From the NCBI GenBank assembly GCA_016841945.1, contig JAENYC010000013.1:24987-88986 (forward strand): a stretch of 64,000 nt of DNA. The letters are read 5' to 3'. Below are positions 43,732 through 52,871 of this stretch, piece by piece. This DNA comes from Haloplasma contractile (GTDB lineage Bacteria > Bacillota_I > Bacilli_A > Haloplasmatales > Haloplasmataceae). The notes beneath the pieces were generated by a model. That model was not told the origin of the DNA, did not search any database, and saw only the letters and a program-made list of their open reading frames with translations. The translations under genes were made by a program, and so were the position numbers. Position 1 is the stretch's first letter. The number at the start of each line of letters is the position of its first letter.

Positions 43732-43746
43732 AAATTCATCTCCTTA

Positions 43747-46068
43747 TTATAAAATTTCTCTATTATAGTATCCCCGTGTAAACCTATGACTTTTTTTATG
43801 ATTGTTTACTATTAATTGAACAGGTCCTTCCTCTTCTTTATATAGTAAATCAAGGTATGAATCAATCACTTGTTTTGTTTCCTCTCTATTTTCATTTAAT
43901 AATTGAATGCGAAAGTTATGATATCCATATTTCATAAGTTGATAAATTTCACTTGATAGGATTAATTTCTTACTATTATAAAGGTGCATGTGTTGTGATT
44001 TGTCTAGGTTTACAATAAATTTCTCATTTTTTTTATCGATTAAATAGTATTCCTTATCTAAATGATATGGTATTTCATGAAAAATATGATGCTTAGACTC
44101 CATCATTTCCTGATAACCATAGACAATAATCTCTAGTTTGGATTTATCTTCAAACAACAAATCTTTTAAAACAGATTCATTCATTTCATAAGATAATGTC
44201 ATAAATGAAACACCATTATCTCTTAAAAATTGAATGGATTCTGAATTCGTCACATTAAGATTAACATTACTGATGGCTTCAAGAGATTTACCTTTTAATT
44301 GATATAAATGACCTAAATTAGAGATAACGATTCCTTTACTATTTAAATTAATTGTAGGCTTAATATCGATTCTTTTTGTCACCTGATATAAAAGATGTTT
44401 ATTTTGTTTAAACTCATCAAATATGTCCTCATTCACATAAATCTTATCCATATTACATTCAAGTGCAGCTTGTACTTGTTCTACCTGATGACAGTAAACC
44501 GATAATGTTGGTTTACTATAATTTGTTAGTTTACTTTCCTTATGAAAGAGATATTGAACATATTTATTTCGATGATAATAGGTCTCTCTTTTCTTTTTAA
44601 ATGTATTAATGGCTGTTCTTCTTAATTGATTTAGCATACTGATCACAATGAAAATATCCTCATCTTTTTTAACATCAATCGACTTTAAAGAAAATGGTGT
44701 GTTTCCTAATTTACTTAATTGTTTGATAATTTTATTTTCACTAATCGGTTGTTTTTCACTTTTTTCAATCATAAAATCAATGGTTGATTCAATTCTATTT
44801 CCTAATCTATCTGTAATGATAAGTTTAGGTTTTTTCCCTATTTTTAATATGGCTACCATATATATATCGATTTTATCTAAAGTCTTCTTTCTTGCCTTTT
44901 CTTCTAATTGTACATCTTTTGTTTTAAATACCTTTACTCCATTTAATACCTTATCTTTTACATCAATAGTGATGACCTCACCTATTTCCGCTTCTTCTAC
45001 CACTTCACCATTTTTCATAATCCGGGATATAGTTAATCCTTGATTGGTTTTTTCAAAATAGATACCATCTTGAACACGTATCGGTTTTAAACATTTGATC
45101 GTCACTTTATGATGGTTTGAATCTTTTACAATACCACACAGTACGCCCATGTTTTTATTATTTTCAGTGTTAATATAATCTTTTCCTTTATCATGAAACA
45201 AAAAACCTTTTGTAAACTGCCTGTTAAATATCTGTTTCAAATCATCTTTATCATTCTTTGATACCTGATATTCATCAATGACTTTTCGATAGATAGAAAC
45301 AACAGTCCCTACATATTCAGGTGATTTCATTCTTCCTTCTATTTTTAATGAGGAGACACCAGATGATATAATGTCATCCAAATATTCAATGGTATTTAAA
45401 TCTCTAGGACTTAAGAAATACTTATTTTTATTGATGATTTCATCATCTATACCAATATCATATAATTTACGACAAGGTTGAGCACATCTACCTCGATTAC
45501 CACTTCGACCTCCAATTAAACTGCTCATTAAACATTGACCAGAATAACCCACACATAGGGCACCATGTACAAAAACTTCTGTTTCAATCGATGTCTTTCG
45601 ATTCATCTCTTCAATTTCATCGATTGTATTTTCTCTTGCTAGTACAACACGTTTAACACCATATTCTTCTAATAATTTAATTCCATCTATATTATGGATT
45701 GTCATCTGCGTACTCGCATGTAAATCTAAATCATCGTAATATTGCCTAATGACACACATAAGTCCTAAATCTTGTATAATCAATGCATCGACATCATGAT
45801 GATATAAAAAGTCAACATAATCCATCACCTTTTGAAATTCATGGTCATAGATAAGTGTATTAAGGGTCACATATACTTTCACTTGATATAAATGGGCAAA
45901 TTTAATCGCTTCAACAATTTCATCATCACTAAAATTTTTTGCATAAGCTCTTGCACCAAATTGATTTCCCCCTAAATAGACCGCATCAGCACCTGATGCG
46001 ATTGCCATTTTTAAGGCTTCAAAAGAACCACATGGTGCCAGTAATTCTACTTTTTTCATTTTACTCAT
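43747..46068 (-). CDS. U32-family peptidase
   Basis: The product has 773 residues. N-terminal VELLAPCGSFEALKMAI and ADAVYLGGNQFGARAYA are the U32 hallmark; the cysteine cluster GYSGQCLMSSLIGGRSGNRGRCAQPC (~165-190) follows, and the second half (~380-770) is a long C-terminal extension as in the DUF3656-type members. U32 proteins such as TrhP/RlhA hydroxylate tRNA or rRNA uridine or cytidine; collagenase activity is claimed for others. For this one RNA modification seems more likely than peptidase, an inference from family knowledge. It overlaps the VIT gene upstream by 8 bp. Confidence 0.85.
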   Translation of the reverse strand: MSKMKKVELLAPCGSFEALKMAIASGADAVYLGGNQFGARAYAKNFSDDEIVEAIKFAHLYQVKVYVTLNTLIYDHEFQKVMDYVDFLYHHDVDALIIQDLGLMCVIRQYYDDLDLHASTQMTIHNIDGIKLLEEYGVKRVVLARENTIDEIEEMNRKTSIETEVFVHGALCVGYSGQCLMSSLIGGRSGNRGRCAQPCRKLYDIGIDDEIINKNKYFLSPRDLNTIEYLDDIISSGVSSLKIEGRMKSPEYVGTVVSIYRKVIDEYQVSKNDKDDLKQIFNRQFTKGFLFHDKGKDYINTENNKNMGVLCGIVKDSNHHKVTIKCLKPIRVQDGIYFEKTNQGLTISRIMKNGEVVEEAEIGEVITIDVKDKVLNGVKVFKTKDVQLEEKARKKTLDKIDIYMVAILKIGKKPKLIITDRLGNRIESTIDFMIEKSEKQPISENKIIKQLSKLGNTPFSLKSIDVKKDEDIFIVISMLNQLRRTAINTFKKKRETYYHRNKYVQYLFHKESKLTNYSKPTLSVYCHQVEQVQAALECNMDKIYVNEDIFDEFKQNKHLLYQVTKRIDIKPTINLNSKGIVISNLGHLYQLKGKSLEAISNVNLNVTNSESIQFLRDNGVSFMTLSYEMNESVLKDLLFEDKSKLEIIVYGYQEMMESKHHIFHEIPYHLDKEYYLIDKKNEKFIVNLDKSQHMHLYNSKKLILSSEIYQLMKYGYHNFRIQLLNENREETKQVIDSYLDLLYKEEEGPVQLIVNNHKKSHRFTRGYYNREIL

Positions 46069-46927
46069 TTACTAAAAGCTGTTCAGCTACAAAACCTATC
46101 ACAAATGATAAAGCTGCAACACCTAAACTAATTGTTATCATTTCTAAGAACCGTTTTCTAAATGATAAATCTTTGGCGATAGATATGTAATAATTAAATA
46201 TAAAAATGATTAATACGACAACTCCAATGGTCGTTGCTAAACTATAAAGCCCATTATCTAGTAAGAAGTAAGGTAAAATCATAAAAATCACCGCAAAGAT
46301 GTAAGCAATGCCTGTATAAAAAGCGGATTTTAAAGCATACCCATGACTTTCTTCTTGTTTTGTGGATAAATATTCACTGCTTGCCATTGAGAGTGATGCT
46401 GCAATACCTGTAATAAGTCCTGCAAGTCCAACGGTTCTCGCATTTCCAAGTGCTAAGGTTAATCCCGCTAAAGTTCCCGTTAGTTCAACCAAAGCATCAT
46501 TTAGTCCTAATACGATTGATCCCACATAATTTAATTTCTCTTCATTTAAAGCATCAATCAATTCTTTTTCATGTCTTTCCTCATCTTCAATCAGCTTATC
46601 TAACCCTTCAATTTTGTCTTTCATCTCACCATAGACAGCCTGTGTTTTTTCTTCTCCACGCTCCATTAATTTAATCCCAAATGTTAGCCCAAAAAATCTT
46701 GCGACAAAGAAGAAAAAGAAGACTTTTAAACGATTCGGTTTTAATGTTTTTTTCGTATACTTTTTTAAAAAATGATAATGTTCTATCTCATCTTCAGCAA
46801 TTTTAAGTAATAACTTCCTATTATGTTCTTTTTTTTGTTTCTTAGCTAATTTTGAATAAATGATGTGATCATTAATTTCACCCTTTTGTAAATAGATTAG
46901 TTTTTGAATTGTTTTTTTATCTAACAT
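46061..46927 (-). CDS. Ferritin-like / VIT1-CCC1 iron or manganese transporter (copy 1)
   Basis: ATG 46927 has AGGAG spaced nine bases; a TTG start nine bases earlier overlaps it. The product is 288 residues. Residues ~1-130 form a rubrerythrin-like helical domain (EDEIEHYHFLKKY, EDEERHEKELIDALNEE with Glu-x-x-His metal ligands). Residues ~135-288 are the VIT membrane domain, opening with the conserved YVGSIVLGLNDALVELTG and LSMASSEYLSTKQ. Such fusions (MbfA type) move Fe2+ or Mn2+ outward using the ferritin-like domain as sensor. The gene overlaps the U32 start by 8 bp. A 293-codon paralogue lies just upstream. Confidence 0.85.
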   Translation of the reverse strand: MLDKKTIQKLIYLQKGEINDHIIYSKLAKKQKKEHNRKLLLKIAEDEIEHYHFLKKYTKKTLKPNRLKVFFFFFVARFFGLTFGIKLMERGEEKTQAVYGEMKDKIEGLDKLIEDEERHEKELIDALNEEKLNYVGSIVLGLNDALVELTGTLAGLTLALGNARTVGLAGLITGIAASLSMASSEYLSTKQEESHGYALKSAFYTGIAYIFAVIFMILPYFLLDNGLYSLATTIGVVVLIIFIFNYYISIAKDLSFRKRFLEMITISLGVAALSFVIGFVAEQLLVNE

Positions 46928-46990
46928 TAATATCAACTCCTATCTATATTTTCTAACTAATTTTATCATATTACACTTATAAAAACAAAA

Positions 46991-47016
46991 AAAACTGCCT
47001 AAAAACATAGACAGTT
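46991..47016 (-). terminator. Terminator of the second VIT gene
   Basis: AAACTGCC and GACAGTTT pair loosely across a 10-base loop; on the minus strand T residues follow. It sits directly after the stop of the 47017 gene and isolates it from the 46061 gene. Confidence 0.6.
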
Positions 47017-47883
47017 TTAAATATCAATCCCTATAAAATATCTTACTAGAAAACCAATCATAAAGGATAATGTCGCAACGCCTAAACTAATGCAAATCAT
47101 TTCTAAAAAGCGTTTCTTAAAAGATAACTGTTTACTTATCGCTATATAATAATTAAAGATAAAAATGATGATGATAACGATAAAAATCATAATACCTAGG
47201 CACAAAAACAATTGTTCAAATAATAGATAGGGTAAAATCATTAAAGAAACCGCCATAATATATGCAGCACCGGTATAAAGAGCTGAAATAAACGCAAACC
47301 GTGCACTTGATGCTTGTTTGGTTGATAGATATTCACTACTTGCCATCGATAAAGAGGCTGATATTCCCGCAATAATGCCAGCTAAGGCAACTAATTTTGT
47401 GTTTGCTAAAGCAAAAGTAAAACCAGCGATAGCACCAGTAAATTCAACCAAGGCATCATTTAATCCAAGTACAATAGAACCTATATATTTCAACCGTTCC
47501 TCATCTATTTCATCAATGTGCATTTTTTCATGTTCATGTTCATCGTTTAATATTTCTTCAATCCCTTCAATTTCATCATTTAATTCACGATAGAGATTCT
47601 TGATTCTTATCTGTCTTCTTTCCAACAATCGTACACCAAAGGTTAACCCAAAAATTACAACAATTAAATAATAATAGAGCACTCTAAAAAAATTAGGCTT
47701 TACATCCAATTTTGTATATGATTTCCAAAATTCATAATGTGTCTTTTCCACATCTGCGATATGATATAGTAATGTTTTATTATGCTCGTCTTTTTGATAA
47801 CTTGCTATTTTACGATAAAACTGATACTCTGTTATTTCACTTTTTTGTACTATGATCATTTTATTTATAATCGCTTTGTTCAC
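47017..47883 (-). CDS. Ferritin-like / VIT1-CCC1 iron or manganese transporter (copy 2)
   Basis: The GTG at 47883 has GGGGTG seven bases ahead and gives 288 residues, the same length as copy 1; an upstream ATG at 47898 lies within that site. The two proteins are clearly paralogous over the whole length: ferritin-like ELNDEIEGIEEILNDEHEHEKMHI, then KYIGSIVLGLNDALVEFTG, LSMASSEYLSTKQAS and LSFKKRFLEMICISLGVATLSFMIG. The metal ligands of the ferritin-like part are kept. The divergence suggests an old duplication with separate regulation, as each has its own promoter region. Confidence 0.85.
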   Translation of the reverse strand: MNKAIINKMIIVQKSEITEYQFYRKIASYQKDEHNKTLLYHIADVEKTHYEFWKSYTKLDVKPNFFRVLYYYLIVVIFGLTFGVRLLERRQIRIKNLYRELNDEIEGIEEILNDEHEHEKMHIDEIDEERLKYIGSIVLGLNDALVEFTGAIAGFTFALANTKLVALAGIIAGISASLSMASSEYLSTKQASSARFAFISALYTGAAYIMAVSLMILPYLLFEQLFLCLGIMIFIVIIIIFIFNYYIAISKQLSFKKRFLEMICISLGVATLSFMIGFLVRYFIGIDI

Positions 47884-47975
47884 TTTTTTACACCCCATAA
47901 CTCACTATATCTTTAGTTTATTCTAAAAGTAACTTTTAGTGTAGTCTAAAAAAAAAGAAACTGCAAATTGGGCAG

Positions 47976-49202
47976 TCATCTCGTAAATTTAAATAATTCT
48001 AATCGCTTATTATCAATTCCTATATGTTTATCAGATAGAAGCATAGCGCCCATTAACCCATATAATAGACCATTACTTCCTATACCAATATTAAAATAAA
48101 TATTAGGAAATTCTTCATGTTCATCGATATAGGGTAGACCATCATTTGAATCAATAAATAACCCATTGAAACGATATTCTACTTCTTTGTTTTTGATGAG
48201 CGGAAACATATGATTTAATTTCTTCTCTAATAATTGATATTTATATATAGCCAAAGGATGATTGTCTTTAATATTAAGGGTATCCTCCTCATTAAATTTG
48301 ACATCCACATCCTCACCCCCAATAATGATTCGATTATCCTTCGTTGTTCTTAAATAAATGTATGGGTCTTCTGTGTTTTTAATCAAACTCCTTCCATGCC
48401 ACCCTTCGAATGTTTCCACTGGTTTGGTGGCTAAGGAAAATGTCCTTGTCATCGTATAAAATGGTTTATCAAAAAACAACAAACTATCATACCCACAAGC
48501 CATGAGTATTTTTTTACAAATCACCTTCTTTTGATCTTTTGTGGTTACAATGATTTCATTATCTTTTATATCAAGTTCAAATGCTTCTGTATTTTCATAA
48601 ATCGGTATCACTTCATTTCTACAATACTTAAATAAGGCATTGGTTAATTTAACAGGATTGACCTCTGCACCACTATTGTATGATAAAATCCCAGAACAAA
48701 ATGGAAAAGTGAATCGATTGTCATTTGTTTCTTCATCGATGTATTCTACTTCAAAACCATTCTCTTTTCTCATACCATACTCTGCATTCATATAATCAAT
48801 TTGATCCTTATTATTCGTATAATAAAAACTTGGTCTTCTGATAAATTCACAATCATCCTCTAAATGGTTAACGATATCTTCCAATTTATAAACTGCTTCT
48901 AAAGTAAAACGGAAGGCATCAATGGCTTGTACTTCATCTAAATATGAACATAGTTTCTTTAAATCTGTATCAATCTCATAATGCAGAATAGACGTTGAGG
49001 CAAGCGTTGATTCACTCCCAATTTCGCCTCTTTCAATCACTGCCACATCTATTTCTTTTTCATTAAATATATAGGCTGACAAAGCACCTGTAACACCGCC
49101 ACCAATAATTAACACATCCACTTCTATATCCTTATCCAATTTAGGAAAATGATGATGAATGCTGTCTTTTACCCAAAGTGGTTGATCAGCTACTTTACGC
49201 AT
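47976..49202 (-). CDS. FAD-dependent oxidoreductase (DAO family)
   Basis: The product has 408 residues. The dinucleotide-binding motif VDVLIIGGGVTGALSAY (~28-44) is near the N-terminus, and the C-terminal IYFNIGIGSNGLLYGLMGA is the second FAD contact of DAO-type oxidases (glycine oxidase/YurR-like). The N-terminal QPLWVKDSIHHHFPKL is typical of the YurR group. It oxidises an amino acid or amine of unknown identity. GGAGGG precedes the ATG. It lies downstream of the antiporter gene at 49238, 35 bp away. Confidence 0.85.
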   Translation of the reverse strand: MRKVADQPLWVKDSIHHHFPKLDKDIEVDVLIIGGGVTGALSAYIFNEKEIDVAVIERGEIGSESTLASTSILHYEIDTDLKKLCSYLDEVQAIDAFRFTLEAVYKLEDIVNHLEDDCEFIRRPSFYYTNNKDQIDYMNAEYGMRKENGFEVEYIDEETNDNRFTFPFCSGILSYNSGAEVNPVKLTNALFKYCRNEVIPIYENTEAFELDIKDNEIIVTTKDQKKVICKKILMACGYDSLLFFDKPFYTMTRTFSLATKPVETFEGWHGRSLIKNTEDPYIYLRTTKDNRIIIGGEDVDVKFNEEDTLNIKDNHPLAIYKYQLLEKKLNHMFPLIKNKEVEYRFNGLFIDSNDGLPYIDEHEEFPNIYFNIGIGSNGLLYGLMGAMLLSDKHIGIDNKRLELFKFTR

Positions 49203-49237
49203 TGTTTAATTCCCTCCAATATTTTTGGTTATCTTTA

Positions 49238-50194
49238 TTATGGGAATTTTAACATTATATTAATCAATAAATAAGAAATATAAATAATGAAAATTATTAA
49301 ACCAACAAGTCCTTGCCATTTTTTTATCTTTTTAGTCAATATAATCGGAATCATAAATAGGAAAACAAAAAGAAAAACAAATGGCAAATCAATCCATAAT
49401 GATTTAGGGACCTTTTTTTCAAATAACCATAAATGTTTTAACTCAACAACTAAACTACCTTGCGCGATAATACCAGCATATCCTAAAATCATGGTTAGAT
49501 TCAAAATACTTGATCCGATTATATTTCCGAATGCAAGATGTCGTTCCTTTTTCATCAATGCATTTATAACCACCATCAATTCAGGTAACATGCAACCTAT
49601 GATGATGATCCACAAATGATGGGTTAAATACATCATACTCATTATAAATAAACGAGCACCAAGATATAAGCCTAATGCACCCATTAGCAATAATCCAATA
49701 TGAGACATCATTTTTTTTCGTTCAAGTTTTGATTTCACTTTTTGAATTCTAATTTCTTTTCGATTTAAATAGACATATACAAAAACTAAAACAAACTGAA
49801 ATGCTCCCTCATACCACACCATTTCATAATTAAAAGTAAAATATGTTAAGGTAATTAAAGTGAAGACTAACATAATAGTTTTACGGGTTACGATTATATC
49901 ATCTACTTTACCTGGTATAAGAAACGCCACTAAAGAAAGACTTAAACCCAAATGTAATATAAGAGAATTCAAGACAAATTGAATAGGTATTTTATTATTT
50001 ATATCAATCGTTTGATTTGTAATTTCTATAAATTCGGGTAAAGATGTTGCTAGACTAATAATACTTGAACCAATGATTATTTTTGATACTTTTGTGATGG
50101 ATGAAATAGAAAGTGCTTCAGCAACAATAAGTTTACCAGATTGATATAAAACGATTAATGCAAAAAAGGTAGCTACAAGATAGAAGAGAACCAT
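49238..50194 (-). CDS. Sodium/calcium exchanger-family antiporter (copy 2)
   Basis: ATG 50194 follows GGAGGC; an upstream in-frame ATG at 50260 overlaps a terminator. The product is 318 residues, with about ten helices in two halves. The alpha repeats KIIIGSSIISLATSLPEFIE and IIIGCMLPELMVVINALMKK, then FGNIIGSSILNLTMILG, are the CaCA hallmark, but the first half has Ile/Thr replacing part of the usual GT-S-PE pattern and the second repeat lacks the Gly-Thr-Ser part. It is a paralogue of the 50265 gene and lacks its own riboswitch; it is the more divergent of the pair. Confidence 0.8.
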   Translation of the reverse strand: MVLFYLVATFFALIVLYQSGKLIVAEALSISSITKVSKIIIGSSIISLATSLPEFIEITNQTIDINNKIPIQFVLNSLILHLGLSLSLVAFLIPGKVDDIIVTRKTIMLVFTLITLTYFTFNYEMVWYEGAFQFVLVFVYVYLNRKEIRIQKVKSKLERKKMMSHIGLLLMGALGLYLGARLFIMSMMYLTHHLWIIIIGCMLPELMVVINALMKKERHLAFGNIIGSSILNLTMILGYAGIIAQGSLVVELKHLWLFEKKVPKSLWIDLPFVFLFVFLFMIPIILTKKIKKWQGLVGLIIFIIYISYLLINIMLKFP

Positions 50195-50219
50195 TCTATT
50201 GCCTCCATAAAACATAAAA

Positions 50220-50249
50220 AAATTCCTAATACTTAGTATGAGGAATTTT
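50220..50249 (-). terminator. Terminator between the two antiporter genes
   Basis: AATTCCTAATAC and GTATGAGGAATT pair with a TTA loop; on the minus strand a T-run follows. It lies 16 bp after the 50265 gene and before the 49238 gene. Confidence 0.8.
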
Positions 50250-50264
50250 TTCCATTTCATCTAT

Positions 50265-51236
50265 TTAAATGGTAGTTATTAAATAACTTGTATATAATAG
50301 ATAGGCTAAAATACCAACAATTCCTTGCCATTTTTTCAGTTTTCCACAAAAGATAAGTGGCACAACAAATAGCGCAATGATGCCAAAAATAAATGGTAAA
50401 TCAATAAAGAGGGTTACATCTTTAACATTCATACCTTTAGAAGCAAAGATGCCACAGCTCCCTAATACCAGAGTCACATTCAAAATATTTGCACCTAAAA
50501 CATTTCCGACTGATAAACTTTGTTCCTTTTTGATAATAGCGGTAATGGTTGTCGTTAATTCTGGTAGTGATGTTCCAATCGCCATAATGGTAATACTTAT
50601 CACTCTACCCGGTACTTTTGTCATTTCTGCGATTTTTATTGAATTATCAACAAGTAGTTGTGACCCAATATAAATAAATAACGCAGAAACAGCTAAAATA
50701 ATAAAATTAATCATTAATACATACCCTTTATTATCTATTTCCTCATCTTTACTTTTGGTATTATTTCGCTTATGTTTTTTCGTTGATGAAATATTAACAA
50801 AGGTAAATGCACCAACAAAAGCAAGTTGAATCATGCCTTCATACCATTTGACAACTCCATCAAATGAAAAAAGCCATAGGGTAGAAAGCGCTAGTCCTAA
50901 TATAATTGCTTTTCCAACAATTCTTCTTTTATCGGCCCTACCAGACATGAAGATGGCCGCAATCGATAAAATAACAGATGTATTAAAAATAACAGACCCT
51001 AACGCATTACCAACAGCAATATCAGCCGCTTCACTTGAACCACTAAAAAGTGCGGATAATGAAGTAAATAATTCAGGCAAAGTAGTGGCTAAACTGACAA
51101 TTGTAGCACCGATGATCATCTTTGGAACACCTGATATTTTCGCAATCTTAACAGCTGAATCAACAAAAATATCAGCGGCTTTGATTAAAAAGATAAGTCC
51201 CAATATAAGAAGTAATATAATTTTAAATATTTCCAT
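50265..51236 (-). CDS. Sodium/calcium exchanger-family antiporter under Mn2+ riboswitch (copy 1)
   Basis: The product has 323 residues with about ten helices. Two alpha repeats: PKMIIGATIVSLATTLPELFTS with AVGNALGSVIFNTSVIL, and VISITIMAIGTSLPELTTTI with SVGNVLGANILNVTLVLG, the complete YrbG/CaCA signature. AGGAGG lies just upstream. The 5' leader carries a yybP-ykoY riboswitch, which in other bacteria responds to Mn2+ and often controls Mn2+ export or Ca2+/Mn2+ transporters. The physiological substrate may therefore include Mn2+ or Ca2+; this is inferred from the leader. Confidence 0.85.
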   Translation of the reverse strand: MEIFKIILLLILGLIFLIKAADIFVDSAVKIAKISGVPKMIIGATIVSLATTLPELFTSLSALFSGSSEAADIAVGNALGSVIFNTSVILSIAAIFMSGRADKRRIVGKAIILGLALSTLWLFSFDGVVKWYEGMIQLAFVGAFTFVNISSTKKHKRNNTKSKDEEIDNKGYVLMINFIILAVSALFIYIGSQLLVDNSIKIAEMTKVPGRVISITIMAIGTSLPELTTTITAIIKKEQSLSVGNVLGANILNVTLVLGSCGIFASKGMNVKDVTLFIDLPFIFGIIALFVVPLIFCGKLKKWQGIVGILAYLLYTSYLITTI

Positions 51237-51263
51237 ATTTTAATCCTCCTAACGATTTACCAA

Positions 51264-51400
51264 TAAAAAAAGACTTCTATCGCGCTCATGCAATAAAAGT
51301 CTCGCCAATAACTTACGTTATGATAAAACCAGGTAATTAATACCGGTTGTTGATTTTATCTTCATAAAAAATATGATGGCTACTCCCTTTTACATGACTA
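51264..51400 (-). ncRNA. yybP-ykoY (Mn2+) riboswitch with terminator
   Basis: Read on the minus strand from about 51398, the leader contains AAAGGGAGTAGCC (5' boundary motif), CAACCGGTATTAATTACC (paired core) and GGCGAGACTTTTATTGCATG, all as in the yybP-ykoY class. The hairpin formed by AGACTTTTATTGC and GCGATAGAAGTCT is followed by seven T residues on that strand: a terminator directly overlapping the 3' motif, so binding can switch transcription. The antiporter start is 28 bp further. This class is known to sense Mn2+. Confidence 0.9.
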
Positions 51401-51427
51401 TTGTACTATTTTTTAATAAAAAGTCAA
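51400..51427 (-). promoter_or_regulatory. Promoter of the riboswitch-antiporter transcript
   Basis: On the minus strand TTGACT (51427-51422), 16 bases, TACAAT (51405-51400), placing the transcription start within a few bases of the riboswitch 5' boundary. Confidence 0.65.
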
Positions 51428-51445
51428 CAATCAACTCACTATATT

Positions 51446-52867
51446 TTATGCTTCCTTAGAATAATTTATCATAAAATCTTTTCTTTTTATTCTTAAAATC
51501 ATACTAATGAGTAGATAACTGATAATCCCTATTAAAACTTGTATGATTAAGTGATTTAAAAAAGAAAATCTTGAACTTAAAATTAATAAACTAAACATAA
51601 AGAGTGAAGATAGGATTATCTTTATTAATAAATATATTTCTAACTTAAGGTGATTATTATTTATTATCACCATTAACAACAGCATGATGATAAAACAGAG
51701 AACAGAACTAAACGCAGCACCACTAATGCCATAGGGTTCAATTAATATCATATTACCTAATAACTTAATTATCAAACCGCATGAAATAACTGAAAAGATG
51801 ATTTTGTTGTTTTTAATCATTGATGTATAGGTTAAAAACAATGCATACAATAAGACAACAACTGCATTGATTTGCAAGACAGAAGTGTATTTAGTATCTT
51901 GAAATAAGAATTGATTCAAGTCCTTTAAAACAAATATTAGACCAATTGTTGCTGGCAATGCTAAGTACAGGATAAACATAAAGAGTTTTCCATAGTCTTT
52001 TTTATATTGAACATGTGGTATCACACTTGATAATAATGGTGAAACAAAAAATACAGCACTTTGTATAATAGGTAATCCTCTGTCATATACTCCTTTTATC
52101 ACCATGGCTTCTTCACTAGTTGTGATTTTGATCAATTGATGGATGATTGTAAAACTATCAATCATTTGAATAAAGAGTAGAAATGATGCACTGATTAATA
52201 AAAAGAAACTTCTTTTAATTATTATAACACCGCTATGAATATGATAATGTTTTAAATTTATCCATCTATAATCAAATTGATAGCTCATATAGAGTAATGA
52301 AACAACTAATCCAATACTAAATCCAAAAAGACTGTAAAAAGCAACATCATATAAATTTGTAATACTTGTATTTAAAAAACAAAAAAGAACAAAGATAATG
52401 GTTAATATACGAAAAAATTGTTCTAAAATAATCGATATTCCTACTTTTGAAATCATTTTAACATTTAAATAAAAATACCCCCTTATGATTGCAACCATTG
52501 GCAATAATAACAATAACGGGATTAATGGATAAAATAATGGTGAAAGTAAAGTATCTCCTAAAACTTTCCCTAGGAAAGGGTTTAGCACGATAATCATTAA
52601 TGACATAAATAATGAAAATATAATAAGAAGATAGAAACTCGCACCCATCACTTCTTCTTTTCTTTTACTATCACTAATTGCTAATGGAATGGCAAAATGT
52701 GCACTAGCAACAACTAGAGCAAAAAAAGGATACATCTGTTGATAGATATAAAATCCTTTATCTCCGGTAATATTTTGATAGGGTATTTTATATACGATTG
52801 ATAAAATCTTTACTATTAAGGTCGCAATTGTGACAAACAAAGCACCTTTTGCTAATTTAGATTTCAT
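51446..52867 (-). CDS. Oligosaccharide flippase / SpoVB-YabM-like exporter
   Basis: The product has 473 residues and about 12-14 helices. The start GALFVTIATLIVKILSIVYKIPYQNITGDKGFYIYQQMYPFFAL is characteristic of the SpoVB/YabM/MurJ-type flippases of Firmicutes (polysaccharide biosynthesis, MATE-like fold). It probably moves lipid-linked precursors of wall or spore cortex polymers across the membrane. AGGTG precedes the ATG. It lies 4 bp after the HAD gene, and in B. subtilis yabM likewise follows spoVT, so it is the probable yabM counterpart. Confidence 0.8.
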   Translation of the reverse strand: MKSKLAKGALFVTIATLIVKILSIVYKIPYQNITGDKGFYIYQQMYPFFALVVASAHFAIPLAISDSKRKEEVMGASFYLLIIFSLFMSLMIIVLNPFLGKVLGDTLLSPLFYPLIPLLLLLPMVAIIRGYFYLNVKMISKVGISIILEQFFRILTIIFVLFCFLNTSITNLYDVAFYSLFGFSIGLVVSLLYMSYQFDYRWINLKHYHIHSGVIIIKRSFFLLISASFLLFIQMIDSFTIIHQLIKITTSEEAMVIKGVYDRGLPIIQSAVFFVSPLLSSVIPHVQYKKDYGKLFMFILYLALPATIGLIFVLKDLNQFLFQDTKYTSVLQINAVVVLLYALFLTYTSMIKNNKIIFSVISCGLIIKLLGNMILIEPYGISGAAFSSVLCFIIMLLLMVIINNNHLKLEIYLLIKIILSSLFMFSLLILSSRFSFLNHLIIQVLIGIISYLLISMILRIKRKDFMINYSKEA

Positions 52868-52871
52868 AACA

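Noticed and set aside
44648..45043. 131-codon plus-strand frame
   Set aside because: It lies wholly within the U32 peptidase gene and has hydrophobic composition typical of an antisense frame.
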